Shown here: piece after piece, positions 1-8,900 of the stretch
How positions within the stretch are numbered: the stretch's first letter is position 1
Layout of the letters: every line of letters starts with the position of its first letter
From: Anaerolineales bacterium
Lineage (GTDB): Bacteria; Chloroflexota; Anaerolineae; Anaerolineales; UBA11858
NCBI GenBank assembly: GCA_016783125.1
Contig: JADHXE010000014.1
Location: 1-32,787, forward strand
Direction of reading: 5' to 3'
DNA length: 32,787 nucleotides
Translations under genes and position numbers: made by a program
Notes under the pieces: model-generated
Database searches by the model: none
The model's input: only the letters and a program-made list of their open reading frames with translations
What the model was told of the DNA's origin: nothing

Positions 1-62
1 AAACCCGTAAATAGGGGTGTGGGGGGGGGGTACCCCCCCCGCACACCCCTATTTCCGGGTTT
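1..62. repeat. GC-rich hairpin repeat
   Basis: Near-perfect inverted repeat. The left arm begins AAACCCG and reaches a run of ten G; the right arm starts with eight C and ends CGGGTTT. The arms share the GGGTGTG/CACACCC word seen in the hairpins at 3440-3492 and 5724-5792. It begins at the window edge, so it may extend further left. It could be a terminator-like hairpin of an upstream gene or a dispersed palindromic element; no T-tract follows. The homopolymers of 10 G and 8 C could carry length errors. Confidence 0.75.
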
Positions 63-63
63 A

Positions 64-86
64 CTTCCACTGGAATGAAACGCACC
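64..86 (-). repeat. Copy of the GGTGYGTTTCA repeat end
   Basis: Read on the minus strand this is GGTGCGTTTCATT followed by a diverged tail. It matches 9333-9355 at 19 of 23 positions by eye, and its first half matches the repeats starting at 9203 and 12726. At 9203-9356 the same word forms the outer inverted ends of a larger element, so here it is probably a solitary or decayed end. Confidence 0.5.
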
Positions 87-120
87 TGTTTCATTTCGGT
101 TGAACGTCTTGCAGCGAATA

Positions 121-171
121 GCGTATTTCGTATTGCGTATTTTGGAGTGCGCTACGCAATACGAAATACGC
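121..171. repeat. Perfect 19-bp inverted repeat made of CGTATTN heptamers
   Basis: Arms at 121-139 and 153-171 are perfectly complementary across a 13-nt loop. The left arm is built from consecutive heptamers CGTATTT, CGTATTG, CGTATTT. The same heptamer family forms the perfect palindrome at 17820-17875. It lies just upstream of the M42 peptidase start and could form a hairpin in its leader if transcribed from further left. Confidence 0.8.
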
Positions 172-209
172 AATACTATGGAATACACAAAATCAACTTC
201 GGCGGTGTT

Positions 210-1262
210 ATGAAAAAACTACCTAATATCAACACTCAATACATGCTCGATTTCCTCACCGGTTTGCTGGAGATTCCCAGCCCAACAGGACTCACCCAGG
301 CGGCGATAGATTACACCGAAAAGGCTTTGCGGGAATTCTCGTTTTTGGAGATCTCCCGCACCCGCAAGGGAGCCCTGGTAGCCCTCTGGCCCGGAGATAT
401 GTCTGATGCTCCACGAGGCTTGACCGCCCATGTGGATACGCTGGGGGCCATGGTCAAGGAGATTAAATCCAATGGGCGACTCAAGCTGACCAAGATCGGC
501 GGCTTCCCTTGGAACACCGTTGAGGGTGAAGGCTGCACGGTGTTTACCAGAGACGGCGAGAAAGTGCGCGGCTCATTCCTGCTGACCATGGCCTCGGCGC
601 ATGTGTATGGGAACAAAGTAGGGGATACTAAGCGCGAAGACGACAATGTGGAAGTCCGTCTGGATGCGCGTACTATCTCAGTTGATGAAACTCGAGAGCT
701 GGGTATCGAAGTTGGTGATTTCGTGACCTTCGACCCGCGCGTCGAAGTGACCAACGGATTCGTGCGATCGAGGCATCTGGATGACAAAGCCTGCGTAGCC
801 AATATCCTGGCTGCGGTCAAAGCCTTTGACGATGCCGGGTTGAAACCAGCCCAAACCACGATTATACTGATCAGCAATTACGAAGAAGTTGGACATGGCG
901 CCTCGACGGGATTCCCCGCAGATATGACCGAATTGGTTACTGTTGATATGGCCGCCGTCGGTGAGGGGCAGACCTCGGATGAGTTCCACGCCACTTTGTG
1001 TGTGAAAGATTCTGGCGGCCCATATCACCATGGCCTAAATCAAAAGCTGCGCAATTTGGCAGATCAGTACGAAATTCCCTACAAAGTGGATATTTATCCC
1101 TACTACGGCTCTGATGGGGAAGCATTTTGGCGGGCTGGCGGCGATGTGGCTGTGTCCCTGATCGGCCCTGGTGTGGATGCCTCGCATAACTATGAGCGCA
1201 CGCATACTGAAGCACTGGTTGCCACTACTCAATGGATCATGGCATACTTACTTGCGCAATAA
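210..1262 (+). CDS. M42 family metallopeptidase (glutamyl aminopeptidase/endoglucanase M type)
   Basis: Predicted 350-aa cytosolic metal-dependent aminopeptidase; family members form large tetrahedral assemblies that trim peptides from the proteasome or other proteases. Visible M42 metal and catalytic motifs are AHVDTLG (His74, Asp76), RHLDDKA (Asp191/192), SNYEEVGHG (Glu225/226), VDMAAVGEG (Asp246) and the C-terminal DASHNYERTH (His326). I chose the ATG at 210 because the protein begins there with the family N-terminus (MLDFLTGLLEIPSPTG). The open frame continues upstream to 75, but only through repeat DNA. No strong Shine-Dalgarno is seen. The exact peptide specificity cannot be read from sequence. 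It is followed 23 bp later by a HicB-like gene. Confidence 0.93.
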   Translation: MKKLPNINTQYMLDFLTGLLEIPSPTGLTQAAIDYTEKALREFSFLEISRTRKGALVALWPGDMSDAPRGLTAHVDTLGAMVKEIKSNGRLKLTKIGGFPWNTVEGEGCTVFTRDGEKVRGSFLLTMASAHVYGNKVGDTKREDDNVEVRLDARTISVDETRELGIEVGDFVTFDPRVEVTNGFVRSRHLDDKACVANILAAVKAFDDAGLKPAQTTIILISNYEEVGHGASTGFPADMTELVTVDMAAVGEGQTSDEFHATLCVKDSGGPYHHGLNQKLRNLADQYEIPYKVDIYPYYGSDGEAFWRAGGDVAVSLIGPGVDASHNYERTHTEALVATTQWIMAYLLAQ

Positions 1263-1285
1263 TTACAGCAACAAGGAGCACTATT

Positions 1286-1495
1286 ATGTCAAAGGAAGTT
1301 ATTTTTATGATAGAGGAAGCCCCTGAAGGTGGATATACTGCTCATGCACTTGGGTATTCGATTTTTACTGAGGCGGATACATGGGAAGATCTGAAAGAAG
1401 CAGTTCAAGAAGCGATTCTTTGTCATTTTGATGATGATGAAATGCCCAGCTTTTTACGCTTGCACGTTGTGCGTGAGGAGATCGTACCTGTATGA
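1286..1495 (+). CDS. HicB-family antitoxin-like protein
   Basis: Small 69-aa protein with the partial RNase-H-like HicB fold signature: a short beta strand, EAPEGGYTAHALGYSIFTEADTWEDLKEAVQEAI, then an acidic tail. The start at 1286 is set by AAGGAG seven bases upstream; the frame extends upstream into the peptidase gene but has no ribosome site there. The stop overlaps the next ATG by four bases (ATGA at 1492-1495), so the pair is translationally coupled. Known HicB proteins neutralise HicA and often repress their own promoter. No helix-turn-helix extension is visible here, so this is the short form. The order is antitoxin first, the reverse of the E. coli hicA-hicB order. Confidence 0.82.
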   Translation: MSKEVIFMIEEAPEGGYTAHALGYSIFTEADTWEDLKEAVQEAILCHFDDDEMPSFLRLHVVREEIVPV

Positions 1496-1734
1496 GGTTG
1501 CCACGCGATATTAGTGGGGAGGATTTAGCCAATCTGCTTCGACAATATGGTTATGCTATAACACGTCAGAAGGGCAGACATATGCGACTTACAACCGACC
1601 GTGGTGGAGAACATCATATAACCATACCTCGCCACAAGTCACTGCGAGTTGGCATTTTGAACGGGATCATCAAGGATGTAGCTCAACATCTAAACATCGA
1701 ACGAGATGATCTAATCAGATATCTTTTTGGCTGA
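1492..1734 (+). CDS. HicA-family toxin-like mRNA interferase
   Basis: An 80-aa protein of the HicA/YcfA family, a small double-stranded-RNA-binding-like fold that cleaves mRNA when free of HicB. The diagnostic parts are present: the N-terminal helix SGEDLANLLRQYGY, the central strand with the catalytic-type histidine (QKGRHMRL), and the basic strand ITIPRHKSLRVGIL followed by a C-terminal helix. Length is normal for the family. It overlaps the upstream hicB-like gene by four bases and ends 2 bp before the LLM oxidoreductase start, so the flanking genes may share a transcript with it. Confidence 0.87.
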   Translation: MRLPRDISGEDLANLLRQYGYAITRQKGRHMRLTTDRGGEHHITIPRHKSLRVGILNGIIKDVAQHLNIERDDLIRYLFG

Positions 1735-1736
1735 AT

Positions 1737-2738
1737 ATGATGAAAATCGACACCACCCTCTCCCCCACCTTCCTAAAATCCGTCCCCGATCTGGCGCGCG
1801 CCGCAGAAGCCATGGGCTTTGATGGCATTTGGACTACCGAAACCCAGCATGACCCGTTCTTGCCTGGGGCATTGATCGCCGAGCACACGCAAAATATACA
1901 CTTCGGCACGGCGGTTGCCATCAGCTTCGCGCGCAGCCCGGCTACCATGGCCTACACCGCCTGGGATTTGGCTCAAGCCTCCAAGGGGCGTTTCATCCTT
2001 GGGTTGGGCACCCAGGTCAAAGGGCACATCGAGCGCCGGTTTGGCATGAGCTGGCCCAATTCCGCTGTCGGCAAACTGCGCGAGCAAATCGGTGCGATAC
2101 GAGCTTTCTGGAATACTTGGCAAACCGGCGAGCGGCTGAACTTCCGCGGCGAATACTATAAGCTCACTCTGATGTCGCCTTTCTTCAACCCCGGTCCCAA
2201 CCAATATCCCGACATTCCCATCTATATCGCCGGGGTCAACACCGGTCTGGCCCGACTGGCCGGGGAAGCAGCCGATGGTTTCCATGTTCATCCGCTCAAT
2301 TCGCCGCGTTATCTACGGGAAGTGATCATCCCGGCTATCGAAGATGGGGCATCTCAGGCCGGTAGAAGTCGATCTGATGTGGCCATAACCGTATCAGCTT
2401 TTGTGGCCACAACGCCTGAGGATAAATATTTCACGCGTCAGCAGATTTCTTTCTATGCTTCTACGCCGTCTTACCGAAGGGTGTTTGAACTGCATGGGTG
2501 GGATGAGATCGCCCAGCAGCTCTCGGAACTGGCTGCCCGGGGAAAATGGGATGAGATGCCTGATCTGATCAGTGATGAGATTCTGACTACCTTTGCGGTG
2601 GTCGCTGCTTCCGAAGAAGTGCCCTATGCTTTGAGAGAACGCTACGAAGGCTTGGCTGATCGGCTGGGTTTGTACATCCCCTTTATTCCCGAAGAGCGAG
2701 ACGAATTCTGGCGTCATCTACTCAAAGAGATGGCCTGA
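1737..2738 (+). CDS. LLM-class F420-dependent oxidoreductase (TIGR03617-like)
   Basis: A 333-aa TIM-barrel luciferase-like monooxygenase-class protein. The N-terminus (LARAAEAMGFDGIWTTETQHDPFLP), AVAISFARSPATMAYTAWDL, the turn FILGLGTQVKGHIERRFG and PIYIAGVNTGLARLAGEAADGFHVHP are typical of F420-linked rather than FMN-linked members, which fits a Chloroflexota host. The substrate is unknown. ATG codons at 1737 and 1740 are adjacent and either could be used. It starts 2 bp after hicA and ends 3 bp before pcm, giving a compact run of same-strand genes. Confidence 0.9.
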   Translation: MMKIDTTLSPTFLKSVPDLARAAEAMGFDGIWTTETQHDPFLPGALIAEHTQNIHFGTAVAISFARSPATMAYTAWDLAQASKGRFILGLGTQVKGHIERRFGMSWPNSAVGKLREQIGAIRAFWNTWQTGERLNFRGEYYKLTLMSPFFNPGPNQYPDIPIYIAGVNTGLARLAGEAADGFHVHPLNSPRYLREVIIPAIEDGASQAGRSRSDVAITVSAFVATTPEDKYFTRQQISFYASTPSYRRVFELHGWDEIAQQLSELAARGKWDEMPDLISDEILTTFAVVAASEEVPYALRERYEGLADRLGLYIPFIPEERDEFWRHLLKEMA

Positions 2739-2741
2739 GCC

Positions 2742-3431
2742 ATGCGTGCCGATAATCAGGACGATATGTATCTCGAAAAACGCGAGCGGATGGTGCGTGA
2801 GCAGATCGAGCGCCGGGATATCCGAACCCCGAGCGTACTTGAGGCGATGCGCGCCGTCCCCAGGCATTTGTTCGTCCTGCCAGATCAGCAAAATCATGCT
2901 TACTCGGATGGCGCCTTGCGCATCGGCCACGGTCAGACCATCTCCCAACCTTATATCGTAGCCCTGATGACCGACTTATTAAAATTGCAAGATGATGAAA
3001 CTGTTCTGGAGGTGGGTACTGGGTCGGGTTACCAGGCCGCTGTCTTGGCGCATATTGCGGAAGAAGTACACACGATTGAACGGCATGCTGCCCTTTCGGA
3101 TAATGCAGCGCTGATATTTGAAGAGTTGGGGATCGAGAATGTCCATCTATATGTGGGAGACGGCACACTGGGATTACCAGACCAGGCGCCTTTTCAGGCG
3201 ATTATGGTCACTGCCGCTGCCCCGAAAGTGCCCCAAGCGCTCCTTGATCAACTCGACGATGGGGGCAGGTTAGTACTCCCCGTTGGACGCCGCTTCAGCC
3301 AGGTATTGGAAGTTTGGCAGCGTGTTGGCGCCAAGTATGAGCAGGAAGCCGTCACTGCTGTAGCTTTTGTGCCCCTGATTGGGGAAGAAGGCTGGTCGGA
3401 AGGGACGGGAGATCGCTCTCTTATGTGGTGA
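2742..3431 (+). CDS. pcm: Protein-L-isoaspartate O-methyltransferase
   Basis: A 229-aa SAM-dependent enzyme that methylates isoaspartyl residues in aged proteins so that they can revert to aspartate. Family motifs are in order: MVREQIERRDIRTPSVLEAM, VPRHLFV, GQTISQPYIVA (substrate region, about residues 64-74), the SAM motif EVGTGSGYQAA (90-100), VHTIER, and the C-terminal VPLIGEEGW. An internal ATG at 2766 (Met9) has a better ribosome site (CAGGA) and may be the true start. The preceding gene ends 3 bp upstream. The strong hairpin after the stop ends the transcript. Confidence 0.95.
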   Translation: MRADNQDDMYLEKRERMVREQIERRDIRTPSVLEAMRAVPRHLFVLPDQQNHAYSDGALRIGHGQTISQPYIVALMTDLLKLQDDETVLEVGTGSGYQAAVLAHIAEEVHTIERHAALSDNAALIFEELGIENVHLYVGDGTLGLPDQAPFQAIMVTAAAPKVPQALLDQLDDGGRLVLPVGRRFSQVLEVWQRVGAKYEQEAVTAVAFVPLIGEEGWSEGTGDRSLMW

Positions 3432-3439
3432 GGTTGACC

Positions 3440-3492
3440 AAAAAAAGGGTGTGAGATGGTTGCGCAGCAACCCATCTCACACCCTTTTTTTT
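3440..3492. terminator. Bidirectional intrinsic terminator between convergent genes
   Basis: A long nearly perfect hairpin with seven A before and eight T after, so either strand carries a U-tract. It lies between the convergent pcm (+) and RNase J (-) stops and would end both. The arm begins AAAGGGTGTGAGATGG. It is longer than a normal terminator and contains the GGGTGTG word of other palindromes in this window, so it may be a dispersed palindrome that now works as a terminator. Confidence 0.88.
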
Positions 3493-3502
3493 GGAGCTTA
3501 TA

Positions 3503-5137
3503 TTACACCCAGCTTAGGGTTACCAGTACCATTGGACGGCTTTTGGTTTCATTGTAGAGGAACGACCGCAAAGTTTGAACTACATGATCGTGGATATTGC
3601 CATTGCTATTTTCAACCGCTTCAACCGCGCGTTGGGTGGCAGCTTCAAGCAGTTCATCCGCGCCGTGTTTGTAGACAAAACCGCGCGTGATGATCTCCGG
3701 GGTCTCGATCAAGCGCCCTCCCTGATCCAGAACCAGGCTGACCAGGACAACACCATCACGAGCCAGGGCTTCGCGTTCGCGCACCACGCTAGGACCAACA
3801 TCCCCGACGCGCGATCCATCGACGAAGATATATCCGCCGGGAACGCGATCACCCAGGGTCAGTTCGCCGTCCACGAATTCGATGATCTGGCCATTCTCGG
3901 CGACCTTGACCTTTTCCTCAGGCATTCCGGCTTCTTGAGCAATCACGGCGTGTTGTCGCAAGTGGCGCAGCTCCCCGTGGATGGGAATCAAGTATTCTGG
4001 CTTGACCAAATGGATCATCAAGGCCATCTCATCCTGGCTGGCATGTCCGGAAACGTGTACCGATGCAAGGGGTTCGTAAATCACGTTCGCCCCGCGGCGG
4101 AAAAGCCGGTTGATGGTGCGATAAATTCCCTCTTCATTGCCCGGAATGGGGTGCGAGGAGAGCACAATTGTATCGCCCTCTTTGACGCTGAAACGCCGGT
4201 TTGTACCCGTGGACAACCTTCCCATGATCGAAGAAGGCTCTCCTTGCGAGCCTGTACACATGAGTATGACCTCGTCATCGGGCATTTTCAGCGCTTGATC
4301 CAGGCTGACCAGGGTTTCGTCGGGGATATCGAGATAGCCCAGTTTCAGAGCCATTTTTGAGTTTTCGGTCATGCTGTAACCCACAAAGGCCAGCTTGCGC
4401 CCATGGCGCTCAGCGGCGTCAGCGACTTGCTGCATGCGGGAAATCAGCGAGGCGAAGGATGCGACGATGATGCGGCCAGGAGCTTCACCAAAAACATCAT
4501 CGAAGGCCGGGTCGATCATCCGTTCCGATGGTGTCCAGCCAGGTTTGTCAGCATTGGTAGAGTCGGCCAGGAGAGCCATGACACCGCGACTGGAGAATTC
4601 AGCCAGTTTAGCGAAATCTGTGGGCCATCCGTCTACGGGAGTAGGATCGAATTTGTAGTCGGCAGTGTGCACGACCAATCCTGCCGGGGTCGTAATTCCT
4701 AAACCTACAGCATCAGGGACAGAGTGACAAACATGGAAAAACTCAACCTGGAAGGGTCCAATATCGACCGAATCTCCCGCCTGGATAGTATGTAAATCTG
4801 CTTTGCCCAGCAACCCACCCCGGGATAGTTTGACCTCCAGGAGGCCCCTGGTCAGGGCAGTTGCATATATAGGAGCGTTGATCTTCTCCAATACGTGGTG
4901 GATAGCTCCTGTGTGATCCTCGTGCCCGTGGGTGACCACAATACCGCGCACTTTGTCGCGATTGGGCAGCAAATAATCGAAATCAGGGATGATATAGTCA
5001 ATCCCTAGCATGTCATTGTCGGGAAACATGATGCCTGTATCGATGATGAGAATTTCATCGTCGTATTCATAGGCCATCATATTCTTTCCGACTTCCCCAA
5101 GTCCTCCCAGGGGAATAATACGTAATTTATTAGTCAT
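3503..5137 (-). CDS. rnj: Ribonuclease J
   Basis: A 544-aa metallo-beta-lactamase/beta-CASP ribonuclease, with 5'-3' exo- and endonuclease activity in mRNA decay and rRNA maturation. Signature residues are the N-terminus IPLGGLGEVGKNM, the zinc motif HGHEDH (residues 70-75), CHSVPDAVG, HTADYKFD, the beta-CASP region with TGSQGEP, SGHASQDEM and PIHGELRHL, and a C-terminal domain. Length is normal for the family. The ATG at 5137 has AAAGG eight bases upstream. The gene is solitary, converges on pcm, and has an unusually long upstream region (5138-5977). Confidence 0.95.
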   Translation of the reverse strand: MTNKLRIIPLGGLGEVGKNMMAYEYDDEILIIDTGIMFPDNDMLGIDYIIPDFDYLLPNRDKVRGIVVTHGHEDHTGAIHHVLEKINAPIYATALTRGLLEVKLSRGGLLGKADLHTIQAGDSVDIGPFQVEFFHVCHSVPDAVGLGITTPAGLVVHTADYKFDPTPVDGWPTDFAKLAEFSSRGVMALLADSTNADKPGWTPSERMIDPAFDDVFGEAPGRIIVASFASLISRMQQVADAAERHGRKLAFVGYSMTENSKMALKLGYLDIPDETLVSLDQALKMPDDEVILMCTGSQGEPSSIMGRLSTGTNRRFSVKEGDTIVLSSHPIPGNEEGIYRTINRLFRRGANVIYEPLASVHVSGHASQDEMALMIHLVKPEYLIPIHGELRHLRQHAVIAQEAGMPEEKVKVAENGQIIEFVDGELTLGDRVPGGYIFVDGSRVGDVGPSVVREREALARDGVVLVSLVLDQGGRLIETPEIITRGFVYKHGADELLEAATQRAVEAVENSNGNIHDHVVQTLRSFLYNETKSRPMVLVTLSWV

Positions 5138-5200
5138 TTGTTTTACCTTTCATTTACCACCCCGGATACAAATAGTTGGAATCGCAGAGGAAATTTTTCC

Positions 5201-5228
5201 CCTATAATCTCACGCCGACCGCGTTAAA
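5201..5228 (-). promoter_or_regulatory. Possible rnj promoter
   Basis: On the minus strand TTTAAC (5223-5228) is followed after 16 nt by TATAGG (5201-5206) within GATTATAGG. Both boxes are only partial matches to the sigma-70 consensus. Position, about 65 bp before the RNase J start, is the main support. The alternative is transcription from the strong promoter at 5614-5642 by read-through of the terminator at 5519-5555. Confidence 0.3.
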
Positions 5229-5419
5229 CGAGCTTTCTTATTTTGTGAAAAATCGCAACTGCTAGGCCAAGGAATGGATTGCCCGAAAAAAGGGTGTTTC
5301 CTAACCTGGCTAAGTAGAACGAAGCATCAAAAAAAATGATCCACCAATTAACGCCTGGGCATTGAGAGCGATCAACCCAACCGTTGATGTCCGGAGAGGT
5401 AGTATTTAGTTTTTTACAA

Positions 5420-5513
5420 ACCCTCCCAACATGGAGGGATAGTTTCAATTCAAATGGCAGTGAAATTTCTAACGCTGCTCGCTGAAAGCGGATAGTGTTT
5501 CTTTGACACTATC
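5420..5513. other. Two hairpins in the rnj upstream region
   Basis: Two short stem-loops lie between the candidate small RNA and rnj. One has arms CCCTCC/GGGAGGG around ATGTT on the minus strand (about 5420-5440). The other pairs GATAGTGT with ACACTATC across seven bases (5491-5513). They may belong to an RNase J leader or be independent palindromes. I see no convincing protein-coding frame in 5138-5510. Confidence 0.45.
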
Positions 5514-5518
5514 GTTTC

Positions 5519-5555
5519 AAAAAAAAATCCCGGTCGGGGGATGCTCCGGCCGGGG
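5519..5555 (-). terminator. Intrinsic terminator of the candidate small RNA
   Basis: The stem 5528-5537 pairs with 5546-5555 over ten pairs including two G-T, with an eight-base loop. On the minus strand the stem is followed directly by nine T (5519-5527). This is a textbook Rho-independent terminator facing left. Confidence 0.85.
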
Positions 5556-5607
5556 CTAACGATTACATCCAAATATCAGCAAATCTAGAACTGCTGTCTT
5601 ACCAACC
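5519..5607 (-). ncRNA. Candidate 89-nt small RNA or transcription attenuator upstream of rnj
   Basis: The segment is bounded by a consensus-like promoter (5614-5642) and an intrinsic terminator (5519-5555), with no open frame of note. The predicted transcript starts near G5607, has an internal hairpin of CAGCA with TGCTG around the TTCTAGAT loop, and ends in the terminator stem plus nine U. I do not recognise the family; it lacks tRNA D- and T-arm conservation and the SRP RNA tetraloop motif. It could be a stand-alone small RNA, or an attenuated leader of RNase J, which is encoded on the same strand about 380 bp downstream. Confidence 0.55.
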
Positions 5608-5613
5608 GGCAGG

Positions 5614-5642
5614 ATTGTAGCACGGTGATAATAATTTGTCAA
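5614..5642 (-). promoter_or_regulatory. Consensus-like sigma-70 promoter TTGACA-17-TACAAT
   Basis: On the minus strand a perfect -35 TTGACA (5637-5642) and a -10 TACAAT (5614-5619) are separated by exactly 17 nt. The predicted start is near 5607. The first terminator is reached about 90 nt later, so the product is a small RNA or an attenuated leader. Confidence 0.75.
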
Positions 5643-5685
5643 AAGCTGAATTGTAAACATTTTGTTAGAACGTAGCTACCCTGGT

Positions 5686-5833
5686 AATGATACGTGAGCG
5701 CGCAAAACATGTCAGAGATTATTCCGAAAAATGGGTGTGTGGCGTACCGCCATAGGCGTGCAAAGCAAGCACGCCACACACCCATTTTTCGGTACTCTTT
5801 CCTGACAACATTTGCGCGCGCATAATGATATAC
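5686..5833. repeat. Long interrupted inverted-repeat element (~150 bp)
   Basis: The core is a perfect 22-bp inverted repeat (5724-5745 with 5771-5792) that starts CCGAAAAATGGGTGTG. Further outward, GTCAG/CTGAC and GCGCGCAAA/TTTGCGCGC also pair, then TGATA/TATCA, so complementarity extends over roughly 150 bp with mismatched bulges. It contains no gene and resembles a miniature inverted-repeat element. It lies about 145 bp upstream of the large regulator, and its GGGTGTG word links it to 1-62 and 3440-3492. Confidence 0.75.
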
Positions 5834-5977
5834 TGATAGTGTGATGGTTATGCCTTCACTCGACTGATCCAGAGAAATACTGATCCCCGGCGGAGCGGAG
5901 TCCTGAACAAGCGTGTATAAATATTTTTTCTGGCAATATTTGATTATGTAGTTTGTATTTATCGGGCGGAAGTACAT

Positions 5978-8900
5978 ATGTCGATTCTCATTACAAAAGT
6001 CAGTTTACCTGAACGGCGCAAGGATGTTTTGCGCCGTGTACGACTCGTTGACGCTCTGCATCAAAATCTTCACCGGAAGATGACTTTTATCTCAGCACCA
6101 GCAGGTTATGGGAAAACCACCCTGCTCGTGGACTTCGCAAGTGATGTGGATGCCATTGTCTGTTGGTATCACATAGGCCCAGACGATACAGATTTAAATT
6201 CGTTCGCTCAACATCTTGTGGCTGCTTTTCGCCAGAAGTTCCCCAGGTTTGGTGATGAATTGATTGATACATTTCACACCAGTGGTGCGCTTGCTCCCCA
6301 AGATATCGCAGCTGAAATTATCAATGAAATCGTGGTGCATATTGATGACTATTGTGTGTTGATGCTTGATGATTATCATCTCGTGGGTGAGAACCAGATC
6401 ATTGTGGATTTCATTGAGGTTTTGCTTGCACACTTACCAGATCAGGTACGCATTGTAATCGCATCTCGAAGCATTTATGGTGTTCCATCTGCAACGCTAT
6501 ATGTCCGTGATGAGTTCACGACGATTGGGGCTAAAGATTTACGTTTTCGGGCAGATGAACTGCAAGCACTCATCCGGCAAAGCCATCACTTTATCATCTC
6601 GGATGAACAGGCTGCTGAATTGGCAGCGCGCTCAGATGGTTGGATTGTAGCTATTATGCTGGCAATTCGCACTATGAAGCACGGCGCCTTACCGAAATTT
6701 GATGAGGCTGTTGATCAGGTTTATGCTTTCCTCGCCGAGGAGGTCGTAAATCAACAACAACCACAGCTGCAAGAATTTTTACTGGCCACTTCGATTCTTG
6801 AAGAATTTGACGAGGCGTTGTGCAATCATTTACTTCGAACATTGTCGTCTGGCGATTTGCTAAAAGAATTACAGGAGCGTAACCTATTCGTCACGCGAAT
6901 CGAAACTAACCAGGGAGTGAATTATCGTTACCATCAACTGTTCTCAGATTTCCTTAGAAAGCGACTATTGGAGATCGATCCTGAGGAGATGCAAAACTTA
7001 CACGCCCGTGCAGCTGATTGGTACAGGCAGCAAGATGCCTGGGAACCCGCGGTGCGTCATATTCTCGCAGCAAATGAACCCAAAAAAGCCGCCCGCTGGA
7101 TGGATCTGGCTGCGACAGAGTTTTTTGTTGGTGGGCGACAGAACATAGTAACCCAGTGGTACGATGCATTGGTTGCAATGCAACTTCAAAACCATGCTCC
7201 GTGTTTGCTTCTATATCAAGCTAAGATGCGGATAAATCAGAGTGCATTCGATGATGCAGAGGAATTGCTAGACATAGCTGAGCCTAAATTAAAGCATGGT
7301 GGAGATATCGATCAAATGGTGAATGTAATTATAACTCGCGGGATGATACGATATTTTCAAGGGGATTTTCATATTGCCCTGGCTCTCGGGGATGCAGCTC
7401 AAAAGATACTCACATCGGAAGATAGACGTGAGAGTTATTGGTGGTGTCAAGCCGACCGCTTGAAGGGAATTTGCCTGAGTTACTTGAATATATCAGACGA
7501 AGCGCTGGATTGTTTACAGATGGCGGTTTCCGGTTTCCGAAGCTCACTGCAAGAAACCGATTTAAATCATCAACGCGCTCAACGAGAACATGATCTGGCA
7601 GAAACATTAAATGATATGGGAGTCGTTTGTATTAGGAAAGGCGATATGCTCGAAGCGCAGATATGCTTTCTCGATGCCTTAGAGATCAAACGGAGGAGAA
7701 GAGGGAATCTAGGCGCATTGTCAGTCGCATTGAACAACGTGGGTTACGTGAATTACCAGATTGGAAATTACACGGAGGCTTGGCGCGCTTATGAGGAAGC
7801 TCTTGAAAACGCTCGATTGTCAGGTTGGAATCGGGTTCTTGTTGATGTCAACAATAGCCGAGGTGACCTGCTACAGGATATCGAAGAATTAGATGCAGCA
7901 GAAATATCATATTCAACTGCACGCGAGATCGGTGAGGCGAGCAACGAACAAATCTCGTTAATAGATACCTATACGGGGCTATCCGAATTAGAGCGAGTGC
8001 GAGGGAATTACCAACAAGCATTTCATTGGCTGCGCGAAGCTGCACGGTGCCGAAACGATACATCCGAGTCGCCCACTTACCAAGCTGGATTAGGAGCAAT
8101 CTATCTAGAAATGGGCCAGCATGAATTAGCCAGCGAGGCATTCGAACAAGCGCTCAAAGCCTGGGAAAACTTGGCCCAGCCACAGCAAGAACAAGTGCAG
8201 GGAGCCTTGCTTTTGGGTGATGCATATTTCAGACAAGATCAGGCACATCGTGCACTAGAATCATTGGCCAAATCATTAAAGTGGTCAGCACAGTTAGGTT
8301 ATGATCAGTTTCTGGTTGTTGCTGGGCATCGCTGTCAGGAGTTCCTCACCCATGCAATACAAGCCTGGCCTGATCATCCTCAGTTGAAATCATTAGTTCA
8401 ACGGATTGAACAATTACCAACTGGACTGGCAAGCTTACGAGACAAAGCTGTCCCAACAGAGATGCCTACAATACATTTGGAGATACGAGCTTTTGGGTCG
8501 AGGCAGGTGCGGTTAAACAGTGAACCGATTCCTCGTTCCAAATGGCGCTCTAGCGGCGCTCGGGCGCTGTTTTTCTACATTGTCTATCAAGAAGATGTTC
8601 GGAAGGAAGATGTTGGGCTGGAATTCTGGCCTGAATTTAGCACAGCTAAGATTAGCAGCAATTTCCATGCTACGCTCTGGCGGGTGCGTCAGGCCTTGGG
8701 AGAGCGTGAAATCATATCTTTCCACGATAAGCAGTATTTCCTGAACCCTTCCGTCACCATATGGTACGATGTCGCGGAGTTCCTTATGCATGTAAAACAT
8801 GCTGAAGCAGATGAATTGTCACCAACAAAACGCACCGAACATTTGAGACAGGCTATCGCGCTCTATCAGGGTGATTACTTGGAAGATATTTATATGGATT

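Noticed and set aside
75-209. N-terminal extension of the M42 peptidase
   Set aside because: This part is encoded by dispersed repeat and palindrome DNA and has no family similarity; the conserved protein starts at 210.
3575-4360. 261-codon plus-strand frame inside RNase J
   Set aside because: Antisense shadow of the RNase J gene, whose catalytic motifs and length are normal.
5224-5448. 74-codon minus-strand frame upstream of RNase J
   Set aside because: TTG start, no ribosome site, no recognisable pattern, and it overlaps hairpins of the upstream region.
5519-5607. tRNA or SRP RNA identity for the small transcript
   Set aside because: A GGTTGGTAAGAC stretch and a CAGCA/TGCTG hairpin resemble tRNA D and anticodon arms, but no D-stem partner, T-loop or 7-bp acceptor can be formed, and the SRP tetraloop motif is absent.
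5686-5833. Ordinary terminator
   Set aside because: The perfect arms are long, the intervening loop is about 25 bp, and no U-tract follows on either strand.
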